Shown: positions 57,012-63,574, counted from the first letter of the stretch. The stretch is 64,000 nucleotides of DNA from Flectobacillus sp. BAB-3569 (GCF_002270355.1 NZ_NJFZ01000017.1:62001-126000); one strand, 5' to 3'. Numbers and translations are program-made. Notes: generated from the sequence alone by a model not told the origin.

Positions 57012-57250
57012 AAAAATGTTAGTAAAATTAAAAAAGTGCCTTGGTTGCAAGTAGAGGGGCTTTTTGAGGTATTTCAGAGGATTGCGGAAAATCTGATATA
57101 AAACAAAAAAGCGAGCTAAGTAGCTCGCTTGCAAGTCCTTAATTCTGTAGGTTGTGGTCTCGTAGGGATTAAGACCTTGCTGATTATCAATGGCTTACAA
57201 GTCAAAACTTGCAACTGTTAGTAAAAATGTTAGTAAATGGGGCAAAAAAA
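57012..57250. other. Structured left margin of the small-gene island
   Basis: AAAAATGTTAGTAAA occurs at 57012-57026 and again at 57223-57237 (the second also preceded by GTTAGT). Between them lie the terminator at 57109-57130 and an interrupted stem: GCAAG-TC-CTTAAT (57131-57143) with ATTAAG-AC-CTTGC (57168-57180). On the plus strand 57018-57090 reads a stop-terminated peptide tail VPWLQVEGLFEVFQRIAEN without a start, possibly a gene remnant. No integrase is seen. Confidence 0.45.
57109..57130 (-). terminator. Terminator after the XRE repressor gene
   Basis: AAGCGAGCTA (57109-57118) pairs with TAGCTCGCTT (57121-57130), loop of 2 nt; on the minus strand it is followed by TTTTTTGTTTT. It ends the repressor transcript 120 bp after its stop. 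Confidence 0.8.
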
Positions 57251-57252
57251 AC

Positions 57253-57615
57253 CTAAGCCACACTTGCCAACACGCCTTGTCTTCTACTAACATACTTAAA
57301 ATTTCCGCTTTGCGTCAATTGGGATTCAGCTTTATAGGCTCTTATTTTCCAATTTTGAGCTTCTAATGTTGCTTCTTCAACTAATCTTTTCCAAAATCCA
57401 ACTGGTTCAGCCTTTACAGGTTCGATATCCAAGAAGTAGTTTAATGGTACTTCCAACACCTCACAAATTTGCTCCAAAGTCCTTACCTTAATAGTATCAT
57501 TATCCTCCATACTTTTAAATCCATCCAGCGACATTCCAATATGCTCGCAGAGCTTACCTTTTGTCATTCCCTTGTCTTTTAGGGCTTTTTTAAGTTTTTC
57601 CGAAAAATTTTTCAT
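57253..57615 (-). CDS. XRE/Cro-family repressor-like protein
   Basis: 120 residues from the ATG at 57615; an upstream in-frame ATG (57693) would place 26 poorly structured residues and overlap the operator region, so 57615 is preferred. HTH_3 domain at residues 1-65: EKLKKALKDKGMTKGKLCEHIGMSLDGFKSME, with NTIKVRTLEQICEVLEVPLNYFL, followed by a helical tail. This is the form of a phage or mobile-element repressor. Divergent from a Cro-like small gene at 57766, with phased repeats between them. Terminator at 57109-57130. Confidence 0.85.
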   Translation of the reverse strand: MKNFSEKLKKALKDKGMTKGKLCEHIGMSLDGFKSMEDNDTIKVRTLEQICEVLEVPLNYFLDIEPVKAEPVGFWKRLVEEATLEAQNWKIRAYKAESQLTQSGNFKYVSRRQGVLASVA

Positions 57616-57651
57616 AATGTTTTCGTTTTTTATGCCTAAATGTTTTGAAGT

Positions 57652-57731
57652 TTCGTTATTTATACCGATTTTTGTTGAACAAATACCGAACAAATAACGA
57701 ACATTAAGCGAATATATGATGAACTTCGTTT
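57652..57731. promoter_or_regulatory. Divergent switch region with five 11-bp phased repeats
   Basis: GAAC/GAAT words start at exactly 57677, 57688, 57699, 57710 and 57721, an 11-bp period: GAACAAATACC, GAACAAATAAC, GAACATTAAGC, GAATATATGAT, GAACTTCGTTT. An inverted pair TTCGTTATTT (57652-57661) and AAATAACGAA (57692-57701) overlaps them. It lies between the repressor and the Cro-like gene, where operators are expected. Confidence 0.75.
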
Positions 57732-57765
57732 ATTTTTCAGCATTTTGATAAAAAAATTTAAAACT

Positions 57766-57957
57766 ATGGAAGGTTCTTTAGACAAAATTCTAACTGCATA
57801 CAGAAAAAAAGCTAGAAAAGACAAAGCTCCGTTTAAACAAAAAATGGGTATTTTTTTCGGTTATGGAATCAGAGCAGTTGACCATAGATTAGAAGGTAGA
57901 ACTCCTTTAAGTGAAGATGAAGAGATATACCTTTTAAAAGAGCTTAAATTATTATAG
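57766..57957 (+). CDS. Small Cro-like DNA-binding protein candidate
   Basis: 63 residues from the ATG at 57766 (the frame opens at a TTG 7 codons earlier). Basic N-terminal half (AYRKKARKDKAPFKQK) and a possible HTH/turn region FFGYGIRAVDHRLEGRTPLS followed by an acidic helix. No family recognised, but size, position next to a divergent XRE repressor, and the XRE-like RLEGRTPLSEDEE tail fit a Cro-like partner. This is inference. Confidence 0.55.
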   Translation: MEGSLDKILTAYRKKARKDKAPFKQKMGIFFGYGIRAVDHRLEGRTPLSEDEEIYLLKELKLL

Positions 57958-57986
57958 ACCCTTTAAACTATGACAACTTTACACCC

Positions 57987-58361
57987 TTATACCCTAAGTC
58001 GAATAGAAACTGTATGCTCAATTTCAATCGTATTATTTTCCATCGGATTATTTGAATCTGAAGTTTTAATGCCATTTAATGAAGAGCTTACACACATTCT
58101 GAAATAAGATTCTACGCACTTTTTAAATTGTTCAAAATCTATCGGGTTTGTATTTGAAAAAGGGTTGCTTATTTGCAGAGGAGCTGATTGGTACGAAAAA
58201 TCAAGAGAGCAAGTTTGCATGATATCGCAATAGTATTCTAAATATCTCCCATTGAGTATCAACGAGAAGAAAGTTCTTGAAAACACGTGTTCATTATCAC
58301 AACTAAGTTTTGGTGATTTTTGAACGCATTTGTAGAAAGTAATTGTTGCGCTTTGAGTCAT
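57987..58361 (-). CDS. Hypothetical protein, minus strand within the island
   Basis: 124 residues, ATG start at 58361, neutral, seven Cys residues (for example YKCVQKSPKLSCDNEH and DIMQTCSLDF). No membrane segment or signal. No family recognised. It is the only minus-strand gene between the Cro-like gene and the plus-strand membrane-peptide operon; the intergenic distance to both sides is short. Could be a lysogenic-state cargo gene, but nothing supports a function. Confidence 0.55.
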   Translation of the reverse strand: MTQSATITFYKCVQKSPKLSCDNEHVFSRTFFSLILNGRYLEYYCDIMQTCSLDFSYQSAPLQISNPFSNTNPIDFEQFKKCVESYFRMCVSSSLNGIKTSDSNNPMENNTIEIEHTVSIRLRV

Positions 58362-58477
58362 TCTGATTTATAGCTTTTGAGTTTTCTAAGAGAACTATTT
58401 TGTCATTATTACTAAGATACGCATTTTATTTGATTGGATTAATAGTTCATTACGTTCATTTAACCCTCTATTACACC

Positions 58478-58642
58478 ATGAATATTCCAGAGTTCGTCCG
58501 TTCTTTGTCGAGTGACCCACTTATTCAGTTTTTCTTTGCCATGTGTTTGGGAGGTTTGTTTATGGCCTTCTTTGGTGAGCTTCTCTGCAACTCGAAGTTT
58601 TTCAGAGATTTATTGATTGGAAAGGACAACGATAATGCCTAA
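58478..58642 (+). CDS. 54-residue membrane peptide
   Basis: Starts at ATG 58478 (a TTG at 58400 gives a longer frame with two hydrophobic parts; the shorter form is preferred because ATG follows CACC and the peptide is compact). One hydrophobic segment LIQFFFAMCLGGLFMAFFGE (residues 15-34), acidic tail GKDNDNA. Its last codons overlap the next gene by 8 bp (58635-58642). Unknown function; small single-span proteins of this type occur in phage and plasmid operons. Confidence 0.5.
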   Translation: MNIPEFVRSLSSDPLIQFFFAMCLGGLFMAFFGELLCNSKFFRDLLIGKDNDNA

Positions 58643-58736
58643 CGATTTTCATATATACGCAGGATTTGTGATAGGTGCTTTGCTAGTGGCATGGTACTAT
58701 CGAAACAACAAAAGACCTCCGACCAGTTGCCTATGA
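58635..58736 (+). CDS. 33-residue single-span membrane peptide (mini-gene)
   Basis: ATG at 58635 overlaps the end of the upstream gene by 8 bp, and its TGA (58734-58736) overlaps the ATG of the next gene (ATGA). The peptide is MPNDFHIYAGFVIGALLVAW followed by YYRNNKRPPTSCL: one transmembrane helix with positive residues after it. Precise start-stop overlaps on both sides strongly support that it is translated. Function unknown. Confidence 0.6.
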   Translation: MPNDFHIYAGFVIGALLVAWYYRNNKRPPTSCL

Positions 58737-59245
58737 AACGTCCGAATATCCTTTCAAAAGTCTATGACGTGATGGATGATTCTCAGCAGGAAACCTTTCG
58801 GCAAAAGCTGAAGGAAATCGGCTTGAATTCTAGGGTTTTCCATGAGAATTACAAGCTTGACACCTGCAAAATCAATGTCATGGATTGTTACGATTTGATG
58901 GTGCTGATACTCGCACCCGACCGACAATTTGAGCATCCCTATTATGTGCTTGACTCGATTTTGAATCCTAGGAAAAAGCCTAAAAAAGTAGCCTCAACAG
59001 TGACACCTGAGCCACGAAAAAACGTAGCTAAACAAGTTGATTTAGAGGATATTATTGAGGAGAGAAAGGAGGAGTTGAAAGAGGTGGATTTGTCGAGCAA
59101 AATCCTGAGAATTGTATTTTCTGGTTACTCCTTACAACAATTGAAATTAACTGACGGCTCGCTCGTGAAAGTTGATCCACGATACGAGTACCATTATAAA
59201 AAAGATATTGTGGGCTATCGAATGGTAGCACCGACAATGAAGTAA
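58733..59245 (+). CDS. Hypothetical island protein (170 residues)
   Basis: Starts at ATG 58733 in an ATGA overlap with the mini-gene; a longer frame from 58691 is rejected for that reason. Soluble, charged: N-terminal helical part (LSKVYDVMDDSQQETFRQKL), a Lys-rich linker (NPRKKPKKVASTVTPEPRK), and a C-terminal part with VDLEDIIEERKEELKEVD and a small beta region (LKLTDGSLVKVDPRYEYHYK). No family recognised. Followed by a terminator at 59262-59295, so the operon of three genes ends here. Confidence 0.7.
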   Translation: MKRPNILSKVYDVMDDSQQETFRQKLKEIGLNSRVFHENYKLDTCKINVMDCYDLMVLILAPDRQFEHPYYVLDSILNPRKKPKKVASTVTPEPRKNVAKQVDLEDIIEERKEELKEVDLSSKILRIVFSGYSLQQLKLTDGSLVKVDPRYEYHYKKDIVGYRMVAPTMK

Positions 59246-59261
59246 GTTTAGAGAGAGCATC

Positions 59262-59295
59262 ATAAACACCCGATTCGCTTGGGTTGGGTGTTTAT
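59262..59295 (+). terminator. Terminator after the first island operon
   Basis: ATAAACACCC (59262-59271) pairs with GGGTGTTTAT (59286-59295), 10 bp perfect, loop of 14 nt, then TTC. Confidence 0.8.
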
Positions 59296-59564
59296 TTCAA
59301 CAATGTTGGCTTTATCAAGAAATTACCCTTGGTAAGTGGGTTCGATTCCCAGTGTTGAGCTAGGCCTATGCCTTTTGTAAGTAACGTTTCACCTTTAAAT
59401 TTTCCGTTTATGGATTCATCCTAGACAATCACGTATATAGCGACTCGTTAATTCTGCCTGCGTAGCTAACAGGGGGATTTATACACTTTTTTTCCAAACA
59501 TAATTTTGTGTTAGGGTGGGTAAATATTGCCTGTACTTTAGCAGTTTTTTTTCAGAGTCGCGCT

Positions 59565-59696
59565 CTGTTATTCCATAGTTATTCAATCTGTTATTCTGAC
59601 AGTTATTGTTAATCATAGTAGCATAACATTTTAGTTAGAATAACTCTTAACGTGTTTTTTTTAGATTTTTATTACTGTTCCCTAACAGAATAACAG
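59565..59696. promoter_or_regulatory. Iteron-like cluster of CTGTTATTC repeats
   Basis: CTGTTATTC at 59565-59573 and 59588-59596, a near copy ACAGTTATT at 59599-59607, GAATAACTC at 59638-59646, and the exact inverse GAATAACAG at 59688-59696. They lie in a 500-bp AT-rich non-coding region just before the gene at 59753. The pattern suits a replication origin or a multi-site operator; which one is not decided by sequence alone. Confidence 0.5.
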
Positions 59697-59752
59697 ATAG
59701 GACGCCCCTGCCTGAATGGGAATTCTTTGCTCAAAACTAAACTCACAAAACA

Positions 59753-60547
59753 ATGACAAATTTTCAGATTTCTAAAGACCAATTCGCTAGCATCGCACCA
59801 CGCAAACTTTATGGCAACAAACAAGACTCAAGTTTCTATTGGGTAATTCAGTTAGACCCCACTCAGAATAAGGCACAGGAAATCGTAGGATACTCCATGC
59901 TGAATAATGACCGTGAGAACGACGATAAAGTCTATGTACTCTGCCAAAAGCTTACCATGCTATTTACCAAGGGATACGTATTTAGATGCCTTAGAATTGA
60001 TTTCTACAGCCTTTTAAACCCTGATACTACTCCATTCCTTACAATTTCACCTCAAGGTTTCAACGGAGCTGAGAAGGTCATAAAACACCCCATTATTAAT
60101 TCAGTCCTCAATAAGCTATTTGACACACACTTTAGATGCGTTGAAGCAAAGCAAATACCTAATTTTATAGCTGTCCTCTACAACCAGTTCCCTGAAAAAC
60201 AATCCAAAGGCAAAAAGTACAAAGACGAAATCGCAAATACCAAACTACCTCGCAACTACAATTTCTTTAGAGACTATCAACACCTTTGCGAATATATGTT
60301 GACCCTGACTAAGTCTAATACAGTCTCTCAGGAACGAATTGACGGCTATTTTAGAGATTGTGTAAAAGTCAGATTTCCAAACTATGATGGAACAAATTTT
60401 AATAATCAAATAGCATCTGTCCCACAACAAGCCACCACACCAACCCACGAAGAAATTCGACAAGAACAACAAAAGAGAATTGAGAAACAGCAAAGAACCA
60501 GAGAGGAAATGGAGGCTCGAAAACGCCAAATCTATGGTATCAAGTAG
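59753..60547 (+). CDS. Hypothetical protein downstream of the iteron-like region
   Basis: 264 residues, ATG start. First two-thirds are a mixed alpha/beta domain (SSFYWVIQLDPTQNKAQEIVGYSML, GYVFRCLRIDFYSLLNP, FRCVEAKQIPNFIAVLYNQFPEK) and the last 45 residues a Gln/Arg/Glu-rich coiled coil (TTPTHEEIRQEQQKRIEKQQ region). No nuclease, helicase or polymerase motif is visible. The position behind an iteron-like cluster makes a replication or packaging role thinkable, but there is no motif evidence. Longest gene of the island. Confidence 0.7.
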   Translation: MTNFQISKDQFASIAPRKLYGNKQDSSFYWVIQLDPTQNKAQEIVGYSMLNNDRENDDKVYVLCQKLTMLFTKGYVFRCLRIDFYSLLNPDTTPFLTISPQGFNGAEKVIKHPIINSVLNKLFDTHFRCVEAKQIPNFIAVLYNQFPEKQSKGKKYKDEIANTKLPRNYNFFRDYQHLCEYMLTLTKSNTVSQERIDGYFRDCVKVRFPNYDGTNFNNQIASVPQQATTPTHEEIRQEQQKRIEKQQRTREEMEARKRQIYGIK

Positions 60548-60591
60548 CTAAATGAAGGAATTGAGCGTCTGCCAATTTCGGACGCTCATAA

Positions 60592-60657
60592 TTTGATAGC
60601 AAACCAAAAGACCAGGAATTTAGATATCCTCTCGAGAGGTAAAAATTGATAGCAAAA
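60592..60657 (+). pseudogene. Duplicated 3' fragment of the following gene
   Basis: Bases 60593-60656 align with 61058-61122, the 3' end of the gene at 60712-61128: same TTGATAGCAAA, then GAATTTAGATATCCTCTCGA (60616 and 61081, both 23 bp after the motif), then TAAAAATTGATAGCAAAA. Read in frame the copy encodes EFRYPLE as in the gene, then stops. It looks like the tail of a former tandem copy. Confidence 0.65.
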
Positions 60658-61187
60658 CATTCAACTAAAAGAAACCTTCGGCTGAAGCTCTTTAAAATTT
60701 TGATAGCAATTATGTACACTGACCAAACACTTTTGACTTTTGGGAAATACAAATTCACTCAATTGTGTAGAGTACCACCAGAGTATCTATTGAGAATACA
60801 TCAAGCTAAGAGCTATTTTAATGCTGAACTCAAAGAGTACATTATCAATAATCTCGAAAGGATAATTCAGCGACGGGACGGCATCATACCAACACCAATA
60901 GTATATTTCCCATGCAAAAAGGTTATCTATATTTCGAAAAAAGAAGCTAATAAGTTCCTTGAGTCAATTAAATATTTGGAACAAAATCACAAAAAGCCTG
61001 TACGAGCTTACGAGTGTGACAAGTGTGGATATTGGCATATTACTTCACGAGAAACTTTTGATAGCAAAATGAAAGCCCATGAATTTAGATATCCTCTCGA
61101 GAAATTAAAAATTGATAGCAAAAATTAAAGCACTGTTGTGTCGACGCAAACAGATCCGTTAAATCTTCACTAAAAATTGATAGCAAA
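60593..61187 (+). repeat. Six copies of TTGATAGCAA, partly spaced 53-54 bp
   Basis: Copies start at 60593, 60646, 60700, 61058, 61112 and 61177; intervals 53, 54, 358, 54 and 65 bp. Three are inside the longer TAAAAATTGATAGCAAA. The copies at 60700 and 61177 end 2 bp before ATG start codons of the genes at 60712 and 61190. Repeats are too short for CRISPR. Confidence 0.8.
60712..61128 (+). CDS. DUF3820-like / zinc-ribbon protein of the island
   Basis: 138 residues from the ATG at 60712, chosen because it directly follows a TTGATAGCAA copy and because MYTDQTLLTFGKYKFTQL begins the recognisable domain. N-terminal LLTFGKYKFTQLCRVPPEYLLRIHQ-type segment is like DUF3820 (putative quorum-sensing-regulated virulence factor family; a 'usually phage or plasmid' domain). 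C-terminal zinc ribbon candidate CDKCGYWHITSR (Cys-x2-Cys-x3-His), a pattern common in Bacteroidota mobile elements. Its 3' end is duplicated upstream (60592-60657). Confidence 0.65.
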   Translation: MYTDQTLLTFGKYKFTQLCRVPPEYLLRIHQAKSYFNAELKEYIINNLERIIQRRDGIIPTPIVYFPCKKVIYISKKEANKFLESIKYLEQNHKKPVRAYECDKCGYWHITSRETFDSKMKAHEFRYPLEKLKIDSKN

Positions 61188-61189
61188 CT

Positions 61190-61489
61190 ATGGAATGTAA
61201 TATATGCAAAAAGGAATATGCATCCCTTTCAAAAGTACCCCTTGGTAAATTGTGTAATGTATGGGCTTGTGATGAGTGTTTGAGAATAATAGAGAAATTG
61301 AAAAAGCAATCAACAATGGAAAAGGTAGAGTTTAGAGTATTGCGCTTCGAAGATAGTAGAAGCTCACAAAGTGAATTAGAAATCGGTGGTGTCTACACTG
61401 GAGAGATTGACAAGAACAGAGTCTACTTCACAGACCAAGCAGGTGATAATTGGACTTTTTATTTGAACGACACTTGCGAACTTGTATGA
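61190..61489 (+). CDS. Small zinc-finger-like island protein
   Basis: 99 residues, ATG at 61190 two bases after a TTGATAGCAAA copy. N-terminus has two Cys pairs, CNICKKEY and CNVWACDECL, which may bind zinc. The second half is a beta domain (ELEIGGVYTGEIDKNRVYFTDQ). No family recognised. Its TGA (61487-61489) overlaps the ATG of the next mini-gene by 4 bp. Confidence 0.65.
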   Translation: MECNICKKEYASLSKVPLGKLCNVWACDECLRIIEKLKKQSTMEKVEFRVLRFEDSRSSQSELEIGGVYTGEIDKNRVYFTDQAGDNWTFYLNDTCELV

Positions 61490-61599
61490 AAAAATCAACT
61501 GCTCGCAACGAAGCTTTTAACATAGAGTTTTTTGCAGAATCTGTCTCCAATATCATTACTGCGCTTATTGTTTTACTCTTTTTAGCACTTACCAAATGA
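61486..61599 (+). CDS. 37-residue membrane peptide (mini-gene)
   Basis: Sits in ATGA overlaps at both ends: its ATG (61486) overlaps the stop of the gene before, and its TGA (61597-61599) overlaps the ATG at 61596 of the gene after. The peptide has a polar N-terminus (MKKSTARNEAFN) and one hydrophobic helix NIITALIVLLFLALTK at its C-terminus. Second such mini-gene in the island after 58635; function unknown. Confidence 0.6.
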   Translation: MKKSTARNEAFNIEFFAESVSNIITALIVLLFLALTK

Positions 61600-61901
61600 A
61601 ACAATTTACAACAATGACGCTCCGAGCTTTGGACAGCGAGGAGAACGAAGACCTAGTTCGAATAATGAACAACGTCATGGACAAAGAAGGTCTCAAAACG
61701 GGTCAATCTGTTATAGAATTCATTATCCGTGACTACATCCGTAAAAAGAATGAGCTATACAATGTCAGGGAGGATTTTACCAAGTATAGACAAAATGCTG
61801 AAAAGGAGATTAAAACTCTCACAGAGGATAATAAAGGCATGAAGGACACAATGAAGCTTTTCAATGAGTTTTCGAAAATGGTAAAGAAGTATGATAAATA
61901 A
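61596..61901 (+). CDS. Coiled-coil island protein
   Basis: 101 residues. N-terminal half TLRALDSEENEDLVRIMNNV and TGQSVIEFIIRDYIRKK resembles ribbon-helix-helix or plasmid mobilisation accessory folds; the C-terminal half is a Lys/Glu coiled coil (YRQNAEKEIKTLTEDNKGMK). ATG in an ATGA overlap; its 3' end overlaps the next gene by 11 bp (61891-61901). A DNA-binding accessory role is possible but only an inference. Confidence 0.65.
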   Translation: MKQFTTMTLRALDSEENEDLVRIMNNVMDKEGLKTGQSVIEFIIRDYIRKKNELYNVREDFTKYRQNAEKEIKTLTEDNKGMKDTMKLFNEFSKMVKKYDK

Positions 61902-62355
61902 CATAGAACTCAACATTGACCTGTATGAATACCAAGTAATCAGAATAGTTTGCTACAGGCAATACCAACTAATTTCAGCACATTTTAGAGTTCAAAAGTC
62001 TGCAAGTATTGACCCATCTTTAATCGTGGCAACACTGTACAGCACTATGTTTTCTGTAAGTCCTGAACTCATCAAGTTGAAAAAGAATGGCTACAAGAAA
62101 ATAAAGCTCCACTACTACGAGGCACAAGCACTATTCAATATTTTGGGTTTGGAAGGAAGCAACGCCTCACAGCATATCAGGGACAAACTCGACCATTTTA
62201 TCACCAACTGGAAGCCGACGTATAGAAAGAACTGTCAAGAATGGTACAAAGACTCAGGCTTAGAACAGGCATGGGGAAAATACGAAGATGTTAGTGAGGA
62301 AATGGCTGAAGCTATTGAAGGATTTTATAATAAGAATTATTTGAATATTGGGTGA
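61891..62355 (+). CDS. Hypothetical protein at the end of the island operon
   Basis: 154 residues. Soluble, Tyr-rich: IELNIDLYEYQVIRIVCYRQYQLI, ASIDPSLIVATLYSTMF, YKKIKLHYYEAQALFNILGLEG, NCQEWYKDSGLEQAWGKYEDV. No family recognised. It overlaps the upstream gene by 11 bp, so translation is likely coupled. Last gene of the plus-strand unit; next gene is a lipoprotein 58 bp away. Confidence 0.65.
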   Translation: MINNIELNIDLYEYQVIRIVCYRQYQLISAHFRVQKSASIDPSLIVATLYSTMFSVSPELIKLKKNGYKKIKLHYYEAQALFNILGLEGSNASQHIRDKLDHFITNWKPTYRKNCQEWYKDSGLEQAWGKYEDVSEEMAEAIEGFYNKNYLNIG

Positions 62356-62412
62356 GTTGAATTGGCATAAATGATGGCAATTTTGTTAGTTTTGTGAAAA
62401 TAAAACTACATA

Positions 62413-62808
62413 ATGAAAAAAACTGCACTACTTCTATTATCTGTCATTGCAATGACATCTTGCACCCGAACTGTAAACCTAACTGACAAAAACGGTGGCG
62501 TAAACAAAATCCAAGAAGGGAATATTTCTAATCTCAAAAGAGAGGACATCAAAGTACTTGCAAACGTTGAAGGCTCGAAAACATGGGTTAAAATGGGTCC
62601 ATTGTTTTTCCTCTTTGGCTCAAAAGGAGGAAATGAATCTGCCAGACGTGAAAAGGTTTATTTGAAGGTCTGTAAGGAGAATAAAATTGACGGGCTACTT
62701 CAACCTAAGTTTGAAACAAAGTCTTATACTATACCATTGATTGTTTTCAATTATGTGAAGTATAAGACTTATGTTACAGGGAAGGGGTATGTTATAAAAG
62801 CTGATTAA
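62413..62808 (+). CDS. Small lipoprotein, unknown
   Basis: 131 residues. Signal MKKTALLLLSVIAMTSC with lipobox Cys17. The body is a short beta domain (VNLTDKNGGVNKIQEG, LANVEGSKTWVKMGPLFFLFG, KVYLKVCKENKIDGLL, FETKSYTIPLIVFNYVKYKT). Resembles small periplasmic lipoproteins of Bacteroidota; no function. The stop is inside the left arm of a 44-bp palindrome (62805-62848). Confidence 0.7.
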   Translation: MKKTALLLLSVIAMTSCTRTVNLTDKNGGVNKIQEGNISNLKREDIKVLANVEGSKTWVKMGPLFFLFGSKGGNESARREKVYLKVCKENKIDGLLQPKFETKSYTIPLIVFNYVKYKTYVTGKGYVIKAD

Positions 62809-62848
62809 ACGGAAAAGCCTTGAGAATTCTCAAGGCTTTTCCGTTTAA
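62805..62848. terminator. 44-bp perfect palindrome terminator
   Basis: The left arm TTAAACGGAAAAGCCTTGAG and AA (62805-62826) is the exact reverse complement of 62827-62848, with no loop. It lies between the convergent lipoprotein (stop 62806-62808 is inside the arm) and the minus-strand gene ending at 62865. Confidence 0.8.
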
Positions 62849-62864
62849 AGTATTAATAGCCATT

Positions 62865-63185
62865 TTAATCAATTTCAATATTATTAAAATATTCTCTAAA
62901 ATGAACCATTAGCAATTCAATAAATCTCCCTAAAATATATCCTTTAACTCTATTTTCAGGTTCTTCATTTTTTGACCACCAATTTATAACAAAAACTAAT
63001 GAATTTTCTTTTTCTACAGGTTTCATCATTGCTTTTTCACTCCATTGTTCGGGAGAATGTGAGAACAAATATTCATCTTTTTTATTTTTCTTAATTTCCC
63101 AAGTCTCAATTTCCCCATTTGTGATTTGTTTTATGATTCCTCGTAATAGTGCAGGTGGATTATCACAGTTTACTTTTATTTGCAT
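62865..63185 (-). CDS. Hypothetical protein
   Basis: 106 residues, ATG start at 63185. Sequence MQIKVNCDNPPALLRGIIKQ, then a stretch ETWEIKKNKKDEYLFSHSP, NSLVFVINWWSKNEEPENR and a C-terminal amphipathic helix LGRFIELLMVHFREYF. Soluble, no family recognised. Convergent with the lipoprotein. Confidence 0.6.
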   Translation of the reverse strand: MQIKVNCDNPPALLRGIIKQITNGEIETWEIKKNKKDEYLFSHSPEQWSEKAMMKPVEKENSLVFVINWWSKNEEPENRVKGYILGRFIELLMVHFREYFNNIEID

Positions 63186-63253
63186 AGTTATCTAGTGTGT
63201 TATAGAGTTATGGGAAAGTTTACACTTCTATAAAACTGACCTTTAATTATTGT

Positions 63254-63427
63254 TTAACGGCGCTTTCTATAATGGTTTCCTGTACTTGGATTCTTATACT
63301 TTCCTCCCTTATGAGAACTTCCCCTACCATTTTTATAGTGTCCTCTCTGAGCAGGTACTTCAACTCCAGTTATTGCAGTTATTACGAATGCAAATAGCAG
63401 TCCAATTAATAATGATTTTCTTAACAT
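63254..63427 (-). CDS. Small exported basic Gly/His/Lys-rich peptide
   Basis: 57 residues, ATG at 63427. Signal peptide MLRKSLLIGLLFAFVITAIT to about VPAQ, then a mature peptide of about 31 residues: RGHYKNGRGSSHKGGKYKNP followed by STGNHYRKRR. Very basic and His/Tyr-rich. Similar small secreted peptides with a GxYKN and GSSHKGGxY pattern occur in Bacteroidota genomes (from memory); function unknown. Too short for a usual length cut-off. Confidence 0.7.
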   Translation of the reverse strand: MLRKSLLIGLLFAFVITAITGVEVPAQRGHYKNGRGSSHKGGKYKNPSTGNHYRKRR

Positions 63428-63536
63428 GATTTTTTCTTTTTGAGGTGATTAAATACGATTTACAAGTCTAATTGAATTCTAAAAATAGTGATAAACTACT
63501 CAAAATAGAGAAATTTAACAATGTCGAATTCGTTAT

Positions 63537-63574
63537 AAAAAGATGAGTGTATATTAATATACACTCATCTTTTT
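63537..63574 (-). terminator. Palindromic terminator at the end of the PH-like gene
   Basis: AAAAAGATGAGTGTATAT and its reverse complement meet at 63555-63556 and span 63537-63574; T runs on both sides. The TGA of the minus-strand gene (63565-63567) is within it. Confidence 0.8.

Noticed and set aside
56928-57134. 68-codon minus-strand frame over the island margin
   Set aside because: Composition (Phe/Leu/Tyr-rich) reflects the A-rich strand, it reads through the repressor terminator, and no start signal is seen.
59320-59362. tRNA-like end GGTTCGATTCCC with a 7-bp TTCAACA/TGTTGAG pairing
   Set aside because: The stretch between the two acceptor arms is about 8 nt too short for a tRNA, the first T-stem pair is mismatched, and no anticodon arm can be drawn. 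At most a fragment.
60593-61187. CRISPR-like array
   Set aside because: Repeats are only 10-11 bp, spacing is uneven, and some copies lie inside a gene. No cas gene is seen.
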